Assembly: GCA_003662985.1 (NCBI GenBank)
Contig: QMZD01000080.1
Location: 1 to 7,303 of the forward strand
Direction of reading: 5' to 3'
Length of the DNA stretch: 7,303 bases
Origin: Archaeoglobales archaeon
GTDB taxonomy: Archaea > Halobacteriota > Archaeoglobi > Archaeoglobales > Archaeoglobaceae
This document shows positions 1 to 6,979 of the stretch, piece by piece. The position numbers were made by a program, and so were the translations under genes. Below the pieces are notes generated by a model. It saw only the letters and a program-made list of their open reading frames with translations. It ran no database searches and was not told the DNA's origin. The first letter of the stretch is position 1. Every line of letters starts with the position of its first letter.

Positions 1-500
<500 letters not shown>

Positions 501-605
501 TACCATATCCCGCCGTATCTGATGTATCGCATAACCTCCAATTTTTTACCATGAGTTTAACCATAACTTTAACTTTAAAACAACACATTTTTCCGAACCG
601 ACAAC

Positions 606-617
606 AATAAATTTATC
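606..617 (+). promoter_or_regulatory. Putative TATA box for the MFS permease gene
   Basis: The A/T-rich stretch AATAAATTTATC is centred near 613 and predicts a transcript start around 638-641. That would place the ATG at 641 at the very 5' end of the mRNA. A second candidate (CTTTAAAA, 573-580) would start transcription near 602 and allow the ATG at 626. TTTAA(C/A) is repeated three times in 556-581, so the choice is uncertain. The rest of the divergent region 469-625 holds nothing else recognisable. Confidence 0.35.
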
Positions 618-625
618 TATTTATC

Positions 626-1894
626 ATGATTAATTTAACCATGGAAATTATGAAATATAGCTATCGTCATCGCTGGATCATTTTTGGTATTCTCGCAGCT
701 ATATACTTCTTCGTTTACTTCCATCGCACGTCTTCGGCGGTTATTGCAAAGGAACTCATGGCGGAGTTTGCTGTATCAGCTGTCGCTATCGGCCTAATGT
801 CATCCCTTTACTTCTATCCCTATGCGGTAATGCAGATACCCGTAGGAACCCTCTCTGATACACTTGGCACGAGAAAAACCGCCACCTTTTTCACGTTCAT
901 AGCTTTCGTTGGAGCAACCCTTTTCGGTTTGTCTGCCAATTTCTCGATGGCATTGGTGGCGAGGCTGCTCATGGGTATTGGAGTTTCAGGAGTCTACATC
1001 CCTACGCTAAAAATCCTGTCCCAGTGGTTTAGAGAGCAGGAATTCGCCAGCCTTACGGGCGTGCTGCTTGCAGTAGGCAACTTCGGAGCTATATCCTCAG
1101 CCTATCCCCTTGCTATGATGGTCATATTTTTCGGCTGGAGGAATTCCTTTCTGGTAATCGGAGCGATAACTTTGATTCTCGCCATCCTCTGCTGGGTAAT
1201 CGTGAGAGATTCCCCAGCTTCCGTTGGTCTGATGCCGATCGTAAAAGCCCAGACAGGAAAAGTAAACATTAAGGAAGGAATTAAAAGTGTTTTAAAAAAT
1301 AAATATTTCTGGCCCCTCGCGATATGGTTCTTTTTTGAATACGGAGGAATAATGGGCTATCAGGGATTGTGGGGAGGGCCATACTTGATAGAGGTCTACG
1401 GCCTTAATAAGGCGGAAGCTGGAGCGATCCTGATGATGGTTGGAATCGGAATGATGCTCGGAAGCCCGATCATTGGCTTTTTATCAGACAAGATACTCAA
1501 AGCAAGAAAGTGGACGCTGATAATCTTCACGATAATCTACTTCCTCACATGGATGCCCTTCGCTTTTGCAACCTCAGCCCTAAGCATTCCGATCCTCTAC
1601 GCTCTCTCTTTCATCATGGGTTTCTCAGGAGGTGTGCTAATCATAACCTTCACATCAACAAAAGAGCTCTTTCCTCTGGCAATTACGGGAATAGCTACGA
1701 GCATGGTGAACATATTTCCATTCATTGGAGGTGCAGTATTTCAAACGATCATGGGGTATCTTATGGATATGGTTGGAAAAGTAGGGGCTGTGTACCCCCC
1801 TGAAGCTTATTCGATCGCTTTTAAGTTTTGCTTCGTCGCAGCCTTAATATCACTGATCTGCTCTTTGATTACTAAGGAGACCTATCCTCAATAG
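626..1894 (+). CDS. Major facilitator superfamily (MFS) permease
   Basis: Inner-membrane secondary transporter of 422 residues, the usual MFS size, with about 12 hydrophobic segments in two halves split by a charged cytoplasmic loop at about residues 194-226. The MFS signature motif A is clear after TM2 (GTLSDTLGTRKT, residues 74-85). A weaker counterpart follows TM8 (GFLSDKILKARKW, 284-296). FHRTSSAVIAKEL (32-44), WFREQEFASLTGV (134-146) and QGLWGGPYL (246-254) resemble the sugar-phosphate/organic-anion permease branch (COG2271-like). The substrate cannot be inferred, and neighbouring genes give no hint. Start choice: ATGs at 626, 641 and 650 are in frame and none has a ribosome binding site. 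The longest frame is given, but a TATA-like box near 613 favours a leaderless start at 641. Family is confident; subfamily is tentative. Confidence 0.9.
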   Translation: MINLTMEIMKYSYRHRWIIFGILAAIYFFVYFHRTSSAVIAKELMAEFAVSAVAIGLMSSLYFYPYAVMQIPVGTLSDTLGTRKTATFFTFIAFVGATLFGLSANFSMALVARLLMGIGVSGVYIPTLKILSQWFREQEFASLTGVLLAVGNFGAISSAYPLAMMVIFFGWRNSFLVIGAITLILAILCWVIVRDSPASVGLMPIVKAQTGKVNIKEGIKSVLKNKYFWPLAIWFFFEYGGIMGYQGLWGGPYLIEVYGLNKAEAGAILMMVGIGMMLGSPIIGFLSDKILKARKWTLIIFTIIYFLTWMPFAFATSALSIPILYALSFIMGFSGGVLIITFTSTKELFPLAITGIATSMVNIFPFIGGAVFQTIMGYLMDMVGKVGAVYPPEAYSIAFKFCFVAALISLICSLITKETYPQ

Positions 1895-1936
1895 ACGTAT
1901 TCCCCACGGCGAAAAGAATTTAGTGGGATGAAATCT

Positions 1937-1944
1937 CTTTATAC
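1937..1944 (+). promoter_or_regulatory. TATA-like box before the HsdR_N-like gene
   Basis: CTTTATAC is a good match to the archaeal TATA consensus. It lies only a few bases before the ATG at 1947, so a transcript from it would begin near 1966, inside the longest open frame. If used, it implies that translation starts further in, at the ATG at 2043. If not, the gene is read from the permease promoter, 52 bp after the permease stop. Confidence 0.35.
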
Positions 1945-1946
1945 TT

Positions 1947-2534
1947 ATGGATTTCCACAAGAATTCAAAAGATTCGAGGAGTACGAAGGGTTCAGAGAAT
2001 CGTGAAAACTTCGAGAGAAAGGAAACAGAAAGATCGAATGAAATGAGCAAATCAGATAAGAGGATTATCCCCTACATCGATAAAGCCCAGGTAAAAGAGA
2101 GGGTCAAGAAGTTCCTTCTTTCAAGAGGATATTCTGAAAATGAGATTTTTGAAGACGTGGTTCTTGATTTAAAAGATACACCCGTTCTCATCGATCTACT
2201 TGTAAAGTTGGAGGACGAGAACAAAATTCTAATCCTCTGCGACTCTCCCAGCGAAACCCTCACCCTTACAGCAAGGCTTTCAACTTTGATTGCTAAACTC
2301 CTCGAACCCCCAGCGAGAATTTCGGTTGCAACGAACTGGATGGAGAGCGAAATTACGGATTTGCTTACTGGCAGAACGAGATACAGCCTGGATTGTATCC
2401 CTTCCAAGCAGGAAATAAAGGAAATGCAAAATCCTTCTTTCGACAGAAGCAAAGATGAAAAGATAAAAAAGGTTGTTTCAGGACTCTATTCGATGAAGTG
2501 TCGAAAGTGCGGGTTAAATTTTAGATGTCAGTGA
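1947..2534 (+). CDS. Stand-alone HsdR N-terminal-like domain protein, probably nuclease-inactive
   Basis: Small soluble protein of 195 residues, or 163 if translation starts at the ATG at 2043. Residues 1-33 are a charged, low-complexity stretch rich in K, E, N, S and R. Residues 46-155 resemble the type I restriction HsdR N-terminal domain: a helix (KAQVKERVKKFLLSRGYSENEI), then a strand with an acidic residue (TPVLIDLLVK, D83), then ILILCDSPSE (94-103). The usual ExK of the PD-(D/E)xK core should be here but reads as L-C-D, so catalysis is doubtful. The tail carries CRKC plus a last Cys (C185, C188, C194), a possible partial metal site. No methylase or specificity subunit is nearby, so this is not a restriction operon. 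The protein may bind nucleic acid or be a remnant domain. The family call is from pattern recognition and is moderate; the function is unknown. Confidence 0.65.
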   Translation: MDFHKNSKDSRSTKGSENRENFERKETERSNEMSKSDKRIIPYIDKAQVKERVKKFLLSRGYSENEIFEDVVLDLKDTPVLIDLLVKLEDENKILILCDSPSETLTLTARLSTLIAKLLEPPARISVATNWMESEITDLLTGRTRYSLDCIPSKQEIKEMQNPSFDRSKDEKIKKVVSGLYSMKCRKCGLNFRCQ

Positions 2535-2571
2535 TTTTGGATTTTCTTGGATTCAATAAACTTCCGTAAAC

Positions 2572-3810
2572 TTATCTCATGTAGGATGTCCTTGGATTTA
2601 TCTCACCGACGAAATTGTGCTTTACAAGCTCCTTAGCCTCGTCAAGCGAATAGTTGCCAAGCAACCACATCGTTTTTACCAAGGCAACCTCTGGCAACAT
2701 GTCTTCGCCCTCTATCACCCCAGCGTTTATCAGATCTCTGCCCGTATCATAGACTCTGTCACATATTCTGCCCCAGATACACTGAGATGTCATTACAACC
2801 AGTGAGTCGTCGCATAGCCTTCTGAGCGTGTCGATCCAGTCCGTTGAGACATGTCCCAACCCAGTCCCTTCAAGCACGAAACCCCGGTAGCCTTTGTCAT
2901 AATAGAAATCAAGGATATCTGGAGGTAAGCCCGGGAAAAACTTCACGAGAACGCATTTTTCTTCGAGCTTGTCTTTCAAAGCCAGTTCTCTCTCGTTTCG
3001 TTTGATGAAATCGATGTTCCATTCGATCCTTCCAGAGGGATACTCCACCTTGCCGATGGGAAGCTGATTTACCGATTGGAAGGCATCCCTCCTCGAAGTG
3101 TGATTCTTTCTGACTTTCACGGCCCGATGGATGTGGCAGTAACTATCGCTGGTTGTTGCATGCATCACCACAGCAACCTCTCCAAGCTCCGAGCTTGCAG
3201 CATGAGCAGCGCATAGCAAATTCATCGTTGCATCACTCGAAGGTCGATCGGAGCTTCTTTGAGAGCCTACGAAAATGATAGGCACTGGGGTGGAGAGCAT
3301 AAAGGCTATCGCCGAACTCGTATACGCCATCGTGTCGGTGCCATGGGTAACGATAACCCCATCATGTCCATCTTTTATGCTTTTATAGATCTCATTCGCA
3401 AGTTCAATCCAATTTCTGGGCTTCATGTTCTCCGACAGGATGTTGTAGAGCAGCATCGAATCGATGTTACATATCTCCTTGAGCTCGGGAACCTCTGCAA
3501 GTATCTCTTCTGAGGAGAACTGACTTGTTACGGCTCCCGTTCTGTAATCGACCTTGCTCGCGATCGTTCCACCAGTTGAAATTATCTTCAAGTTCGGCAA
3601 ACCTGGGCGCTTCTCAAAGGTTTCTTTAAAAGTGGGAATCGGCTTAATTTCAAAAACCTCGAGTATCTCATAATCTTTCAAACCAATATTGTATCCGTTA
3701 TCGAGCTTTAGCACGAGGTTATCGGATCTTGTGGGCATCACGACTCCTTCAAATGTCTTGCCCTTAACCTTAACCTTTATCCTTTTCCCGATCAACTCAT
3801 CTAAATCCAT
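2572..3810 (-). CDS. gatD: Glutamyl-tRNA(Gln) amidotransferase subunit D
   Basis: Asparaginase-like subunit of archaeal GatDE. It releases ammonia from glutamine (or asparagine), and GatE uses it to convert Glu-tRNA(Gln) to Gln-tRNA(Gln) in the cytoplasm. Residues 5-45 form the GatD-specific N-terminal beta domain (IGKRIKVKVKGKTFEGVVMP). The L-asparaginase fold starts near 72, with STGGTIAS (78-85) and VTHGTDTMAYTSS (154-166). Likely catalytic residues are T82, T158, D159 and K235, the conserved Thr/Thr-Asp/Lys set. The length of 412 residues is normal. The N-terminal domain distinguishes it from a plain asparaginase. The gene follows argH by 11 bp, with a GGTGGT ribosome binding site at 3815-3820, four bases before the ATG, so the two are probably cotranscribed. 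The partner gatE is not in this window. The 37-bp convergent gap to the left holds no clear terminator. Confidence 0.96.
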   Translation of the reverse strand: MDLDELIGKRIKVKVKGKTFEGVVMPTRSDNLVLKLDNGYNIGLKDYEILEVFEIKPIPTFKETFEKRPGLPNLKIISTGGTIASKVDYRTGAVTSQFSSEEILAEVPELKEICNIDSMLLYNILSENMKPRNWIELANEIYKSIKDGHDGVIVTHGTDTMAYTSSAIAFMLSTPVPIIFVGSQRSSDRPSSDATMNLLCAAHAASSELGEVAVVMHATTSDSYCHIHRAVKVRKNHTSRRDAFQSVNQLPIGKVEYPSGRIEWNIDFIKRNERELALKDKLEEKCVLVKFFPGLPPDILDFYYDKGYRGFVLEGTGLGHVSTDWIDTLRRLCDDSLVVMTSQCIWGRICDRVYDTGRDLINAGVIEGEDMLPEVALVKTMWLLGNYSLDEAKELVKHNFVGEINPRTSYMR

Positions 3811-3821
3811 TTAAACCACCA

Positions 3822-5363
3822 TCATGCTATAAGTTCTTGAAGTTCTTCGTAAAGTCTTTCAAGCGATTGAGAAACTTTTTCAACCACGGAGTCAAGCTCG
3901 TCCCATTCGCTCTGGAGCTTTCCGTATCTGTCTTCTATCATCCTTTTCACTTCGGCTTTTGACGGTGAACCTATATTTTTTCTTTTTTCCACCAGATTTT
4001 CCGGTTCAACAGATAGATCATCCTCAGAAACTTTCTCTTTTATTTTTCCAACATACTCCTTGGCCACCCTTTCGGCAGCTTCGAGCAAATCATCTAAGCT
4101 AGGATTCGTTTTTCCTTCTAAAGCCAGCTGACCAACGATTTTATGGGAGATTCTAAATGGAATTCCAACCTTCTGAACGAGCATATCAGCTATATCTGTT
4201 GCAGCAGAAAATCCCTTTGAGGCTTTTCTTTTCATTTCATGTGCTTTGAATTCAAGGGTCGATAACATTCTGGACATCAAAATCGTGGAAATCTCTGCAC
4301 TTTCCAAACTGAAGTATATCAGTGGATTCATCTCTTGGAAATCCCTGTTATAAGCAAAGGGCATGGCTTTGTAGATCATCATAGCAGAACTCAGATTTCC
4401 GCAGATCCTAGCTGCTCTCGCCCTGATTAGCTCGGCTATATCGGGATTCTTTTTCTGGGGCATGATGCTTGATGATGAAGCGAATGCATCAGAAAGCTCA
4501 AGGAAGTTGAATTCTGAACTCCATAAGATGAGCTCTTCAGCAATTCTGCTCAAGGAGAGCATCAGCGATGAGCAGGCGAATATAGCTTCGATGGCGAAGT
4601 CTCTAGATGCAACAGCATCCATTGTGTTCTCAAATACCCCGTCGAATCCTAGTAAGCTAGCGGTAAGCTCCCTGTCAAGCTCAAACGAGGTTGAGGCGAA
4701 AGCAGCAGCTCCCAGAGGGTTTTTGTTCACCCTTTTGAAAGTCTGAAATGTCCTCTCGTAATCCCTCCATAACATGTCGTGATATGCGAGCAGATGATGT
4801 GAGAGCCGAGTTGGCTGAGCGTATTGCAGATGGGTGAAGCCGGGGAGAATTACATCCACATTTTCCTTTGCAAGCCTTAGAATCGTTTCTCTCAGCTCAA
4901 GAATTGCCGACAGAATTGCAAGCAATCTGTCTCTCGCATACAATCGCAGACAAGCAGCCACCTCATCGTTTCTCGATCTTGCTGTATGCATTTTTGCAGC
5001 GCTATCAGTTAGCTCGGTAAGTTTAGCCTCGATTGCCTCATGAACATCCTCATATCCTTCATCCAGCTTGTCGAATCCCTCGTCCTTGATTTTCATCAAT
5101 CCTAAAACTATCTCCCTTGCGTCATCCTTCGTCAGATGTCCTTTCTTATACAATCCAAGGGTATGGGCAAAATCAACGAGTATATCGTAATAGAAGATGT
5201 CTCTATCATCTTCAAGTGAGGAAGAGAACTCTAAAGCGAGTTTATCCATCGAGGTTTTGAGACGACTCCTGACAATCTCCTTTTTGCTGATTCTAGCGGT
5301 ATTATCTTTTTTACTATCATTTTTATTTTCCTCATTTGATCTTTTAAATTCTAATTCCCCCAT
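3822..5363 (-). CDS. argH: Argininosuccinate lyase
   Basis: Splits argininosuccinate into arginine and fumarate, the last step of arginine synthesis, as a cytoplasmic homotetramer of the fumarase/aspartase superfamily. Motifs in order: SRLKTSMDKLALEFSSSL (33-50), HTARSRNDEV (126-135), THLQYAQPTR (177-186, with the conserved His178), and the flexible catalytic loop SSSIMPQKKNPD (297-308, catalytic Ser expected here). The C-terminal FSAATDIADMLVQKVGIPFR (385-404) and VEKRKNIGSPS (458-468) are also typical. The usual Gly of the GSSxMPxKxN signature is Ser. At 513 residues it is longer than the common 460-490. The surplus is a K/N/D/E-rich N-terminal extension of about 28 residues. Its start is supported by an AGGAG site at 5373-5377, nine bases before the ATG. 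gatD follows 11 bp downstream. Confidence 0.96.
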   Translation of the reverse strand: MGELEFKRSNEENKNDSKKDNTARISKKEIVRSRLKTSMDKLALEFSSSLEDDRDIFYYDILVDFAHTLGLYKKGHLTKDDAREIVLGLMKIKDEGFDKLDEGYEDVHEAIEAKLTELTDSAAKMHTARSRNDEVAACLRLYARDRLLAILSAILELRETILRLAKENVDVILPGFTHLQYAQPTRLSHHLLAYHDMLWRDYERTFQTFKRVNKNPLGAAAFASTSFELDRELTASLLGFDGVFENTMDAVASRDFAIEAIFACSSLMLSLSRIAEELILWSSEFNFLELSDAFASSSSIMPQKKNPDIAELIRARAARICGNLSSAMMIYKAMPFAYNRDFQEMNPLIYFSLESAEISTILMSRMLSTLEFKAHEMKRKASKGFSAATDIADMLVQKVGIPFRISHKIVGQLALEGKTNPSLDDLLEAAERVAKEYVGKIKEKVSEDDLSVEPENLVEKRKNIGSPSKAEVKRMIEDRYGKLQSEWDELDSVVEKVSQSLERLYEELQELIA

Positions 5364-5393
5364 TATACCTTACTCCTAGATTTTTATTTTCTT

Positions 5394-5421
5394 AATTTTC
5401 AATTTCCAATTTCCAATCTCA
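5394..5421. repeat. Tandem 7-bp repeats in the argH upstream region
   Basis: Four consecutive 7-bp units read on plus: AATTTTC, AATTTCC, AATTTCC and AATCTCA. The two central copies are identical and the outer ones differ at one or two positions. They lie in the 81-bp gap between argH and the MJ1316 gene. A minus-strand TATA-like element (TGTTATATTG, 5431-5440) is just upstream, so the repeats would sit around the predicted argH transcript start. They could be an operator or simple slippage in A/T-rich DNA. Confidence 0.5.
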
Positions 5422-5444
5422 ATTACTTCTCAATATAACACCAT

Positions 5445-5711
5445 CTATCGCTTGTATCCACGTTTCTTCCACCAGACTTCGCCTTTATAAGTTATTCTTA
5501 CAATTCTATGATACGGCAAGGGTGTCTCATCGTCCAGATAGATAAATTTATGTCCTATCTCCCCCACTGAGTCTCCACCAATCACCCTTATCCCCTTTGG
5601 CCTGTCTATGAACTCTATTTTTACTTCCCGGATATCCTCTTCAGGATTCCACTTAAAGTAATTTAAAAGTTCTCTGATCGTTTTGAATTTTCTAAATTTC
5701 TCTGCTTTCAT
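5445..5711 (-). CDS. MJ1316/DUF504 (UPF0248) domain protein
   Basis: Single-domain protein of 88 residues, full length for the archaeal UPF0248 family. Family features: TIRELLNYFKWNPEED (11-26), GDSVGEIGHKFIYL (46-59) and LPYHRIVRITYKGEVWWKK (65-83). His54 and His68 are the conserved candidates for binding or catalysis. The family has been proposed from comparative genomics to recognise RNA cyclic-phosphate ends in RNA repair or processing; that role is prediction, not shown here. The ATG at 5709-5711 has no clear ribosome binding site. A T7 run (5729-5735) lies between the upstream regulator gene and this ATG, so this gene may have its own promoter or depend on read-through. The basic C-terminal tail (WWKKRGYKR) is compatible with RNA binding. 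Confidence 0.88.
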   Translation of the reverse strand: MKAEKFRKFKTIRELLNYFKWNPEEDIREVKIEFIDRPKGIRVIGGDSVGEIGHKFIYLDDETPLPYHRIVRITYKGEVWWKKRGYKR

Positions 5712-5728
5712 CTATGGATGTTGTAATC

Positions 5729-5735
5729 AAAAAAA
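5729..5735 (-). terminator. Oligo(T) stop after the winged-helix regulator gene
   Basis: On the minus strand the regulator's TAA (5741-5743) is followed within a few bases by CTCTC and seven T residues. Archaeal RNA polymerase commonly terminates at such T runs without a hairpin. If efficient, it separates the regulator from the MJ1316 gene. Confidence 0.5.
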
Positions 5736-5740
5736 GAGAG

Positions 5741-6256
5741 TTAAATTTCCTCATTCTTCGCAAGCTCTACGAGCTGTCCTTTTATGTTGAGTTTTAGGGA
5801 CTTCTTTGCAGCAGCCCTTATGAAAAGTGGATCCAGCTGAAGACTTCTGCTTATATGCGGTACCGACATTCTACCTACATTTATCTCCTGGATTATCTTA
5901 GAAACTACCTCCTCGAGCTCGTCATCGGGCAGAAAGATTACCTCAAGAATTTTGTTCAAATCCTTTAGCGAGGCGAAGAAGTTAGCACTGAGATGAGTAT
6001 AGCTAACATGGTATTCCTTCTCTGGCGTTCCACCTGGATTAGATGGCATTCTCCATTTAACCTCAAGCATTCCCGCATGCTTCAAGATCTTCAACGCCTC
6101 CTCCACGCCATCTCCGAATTCCTTCTCAAGTTCTTCGTAGGTCATCCATCTGTCAAGCAAAGATTCGTAAACCCTTCTGTACATTTTCGTTGAAAATATC
6201 TGAAGAATCGGAACCAGTTCCACGATATCGCTGACAAGCTTCGCTCTTTTTGCCAT
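5741..6256 (-). CDS. ArsR-like winged-helix transcriptional regulator
   Basis: Soluble DNA-binding protein of 171 residues. Residues about 20-90 form a winged helix: IFSTKMYRRVYESLLDRWMTYEELEKEFG (20-48) supplies the first helices, DGVEEALKILKHAGMLEV (49-66) the recognition helix, and KWRMPSNPGGTPEKEYHVS (67-85) the wing. The middle part (88-128) is helical and may dimerise. A second HTH-like stretch, MSVPHISRSLQLDPLFIRAAAKK (130-152), lies near the C-terminus. There are no cysteines, so metal sensing by Cys is unlikely. The start is supported by a GGTGAT site (6260-6265) three bases before the ATG. A TATA-like box is at 6301-6308. The gene diverges from the dCMP deaminase gene, and the repeats between them are candidate binding sites. 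Specific target and ligand are unknown. Confidence 0.82.
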   Translation of the reverse strand: MAKRAKLVSDIVELVPILQIFSTKMYRRVYESLLDRWMTYEELEKEFGDGVEEALKILKHAGMLEVKWRMPSNPGGTPEKEYHVSYTHLSANFFASLKDLNKILEVIFLPDDELEEVVSKIIQEINVGRMSVPHISRSLQLDPLFIRAAAKKSLKLNIKGQLVELAKNEEI

Positions 6257-6300
6257 TCCATCACCTTCAAAAAATAATCAAAGAAGGTAGACCTCTGGGA

Positions 6301-6308
6301 TATTTTTA
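6301..6308 (-). promoter_or_regulatory. Putative TATA box for the winged-helix regulator
   Basis: On minus this reads TAAAAATA, preceded by the purine-rich GAAAAC, a possible BRE. It predicts a transcript start near 6278 and a leader of about 22 bases that carries the GGTGAT ribosome binding site. A short dyad, AGGT-AG-ACCT (6285-6294), lies between box and start, but it is too short to call an operator. Confidence 0.45.
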
Positions 6309-6358
6309 GTTTTCTATCCTATTTGACTACTTGCTATTTTAGATGGAATTAATATTTC

Positions 6359-6382
6359 AATTATCTCGATAATTATCTCGAT
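6359..6382. repeat. Perfect 12-bp tandem repeat between regulator and dCMP deaminase gene
   Basis: AATTATCTCGAT occurs twice back to back with no mismatch, followed by a decaying partial copy (TATTTCCA). It lies in the 205-bp divergent region, about 55 bp from the regulator's TATA box and about 30 bp upstream of the deaminase TATA-like box. One helical turn is near 10.5 bp, so two proteins on these copies would bind nearly the same face. Confidence 0.7.
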
Positions 6383-6410
6383 TATTTCCATTCCAACTAA
6401 AACACAAAAG

Positions 6411-6418
6411 ACATAAAA
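6411..6418 (+). promoter_or_regulatory. Putative TATA-like box for the dCMP deaminase gene
   Basis: ACATAAAA is centred about 25 bp before 6440. A transcript from it would carry a short leader of about 22 bases ending in AAGGTG (6451-6456) before the ATG at 6462. This argues that the in-frame ATG at 6438 is not the start. Confidence 0.4.
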
Positions 6419-6437
6419 CTCCAAGTGAAAACTCCAA
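6415..6437. repeat. 10-bp direct repeat over the dCMP deaminase promoter
   Basis: AAAACTCCAA occurs at 6415-6424 and again at 6428-6437, with a 3-bp spacer (13-bp period). The first copy overlaps the TATA-like box and the second abuts the predicted transcript start. This placement suits a repressor site, though no direct evidence links it to the divergent regulator. Confidence 0.55.
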
Positions 6438-6461
6438 ATGAGAGCTATTGAAGGTGCACAT

Positions 6462-6965
6462 ATGGTTGATGTAAAAGTAAAAAGAGGGGTAAAAACTTCC
6501 AAGAAACAGAGGCCAGATTTGGATACGTACTTCATGGACATAGCAAAGGTCGTTGCTAAAAGATCCACCTGTTTAAGGCAGAATGTGGGAGCCGTTATAG
6601 TAAAGGACAAAAGAATCCTATCAACAGGTTACAATGGAGCTCCTACCGGGCTTCCCCATTGCCTCGATATAGGCTGTCTCAGAGAGGAGCTGAATATCGC
6701 TTCTGGAGAGAGGCACGAGCTTTGCAGAGCCGTTCATGCTGAGCAGAACGCCATAATTCAGGCTGCAGTCCATGGAGTTAGCATTGCCGGAGGGACTCTT
6801 TATACAACCCATCAACCATGTATAATGTGTGCTAAGATGATAATCAATGCAAAGATCAAAAAGGTCGTTTATGGGAAGAGGTACGCTGACGAGAGAGGCT
6901 TAGAATTCCTGAGAGAGGCAAATATAGAAGTAGTCTATAAGCCCCTGAATGAGGAAGAAGAATGA
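6462..6965 (+). CDS. dCMP deaminase (ComEB/dCMP deaminase family)
   Basis: Zinc-dependent cytidine/deoxycytidylate deaminase-fold enzyme, expected to convert dCMP to dUMP and so supply thymidylate synthesis in the cytoplasm. Counting from the ATG at 6462 (167 residues), the catalytic HAE is at 92-94 (AVHAEQNAI) and the zinc-binding PCIMC at 119-123. [13 protein letters not shown] (55-67) and the Cys/His set between about 66 and 88 match the dCMP deaminase subgroup rather than tRNA or cytosine deaminases. The longer frame starts at 6438, but AAGGTG at 6451-6456 lies five bases before 6462 and the TATA-like box agrees, so 6462 is preferred. A basic extension of about 18 residues precedes the usual start (PDLDTYFM). 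The acidic C-terminus (NEEEE) is unremarkable. The regulator gene is divergent, and a structured non-coding segment lies 15 bp downstream. Confidence 0.94.
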   Translation: MVDVKVKRGVKTSKKQRPDLDTYFMDIAKVVAKRSTCLRQNVGAVIVKDKRILSTGYNGAPTGLPHCLDIGCLREELNIASGERHELCRAVHAEQNAIIQAAVHGVSIAGGTLYTTHQPCIMCAKMIINAKIKKVVYGKRYADERGLEFLREANIEVVYKPLNEEEE

Positions 6966-6979
6966 AGATGTAACGCCTT

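Noticed and set aside
1510..1803. Plus-strand open frame of 97 codons within the permease gene.
   Set aside because: Out-of-frame shadow rich in His, Asn and Cys over the TM-coding region of a clear MFS protein.
2072..2452. Minus-strand open frame of 126 codons inside the HsdR_N-like gene.
   Set aside because: Ser/Arg-rich composition with no recognisable motif, fully antisense to a frame with domain-like sequence; typical shadow.
1947..2534. Active restriction-modification system.
   Set aside because: No methyltransferase, specificity or helicase gene is adjacent, and the nuclease ExK is not visible.
6285..6294. Short dyad AGGT-AG-ACCT between the regulator's TATA box and transcript start.
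   Set aside because: Four-base arms are expected by chance; the position is suggestive but the symmetry is too weak to list as an operator.
5394..6437. CRISPR array, suggested by several short repeats.
   Set aside because: The repeats are 7-12 bp, tandem or nearly so, with no unique spacers of about 30-40 bp and no cas genes.
6314..6610. Minus-strand open frame of 98 codons with an EIIEIIIEIIE-like stretch, opposite the dCMP deaminase start.
   Set aside because: The repetitive Ile/Glu run is simply the 12-bp tandem repeat read in antisense, and the rest lies opposite a well-supported deaminase frame. No ribosome binding site was seen.
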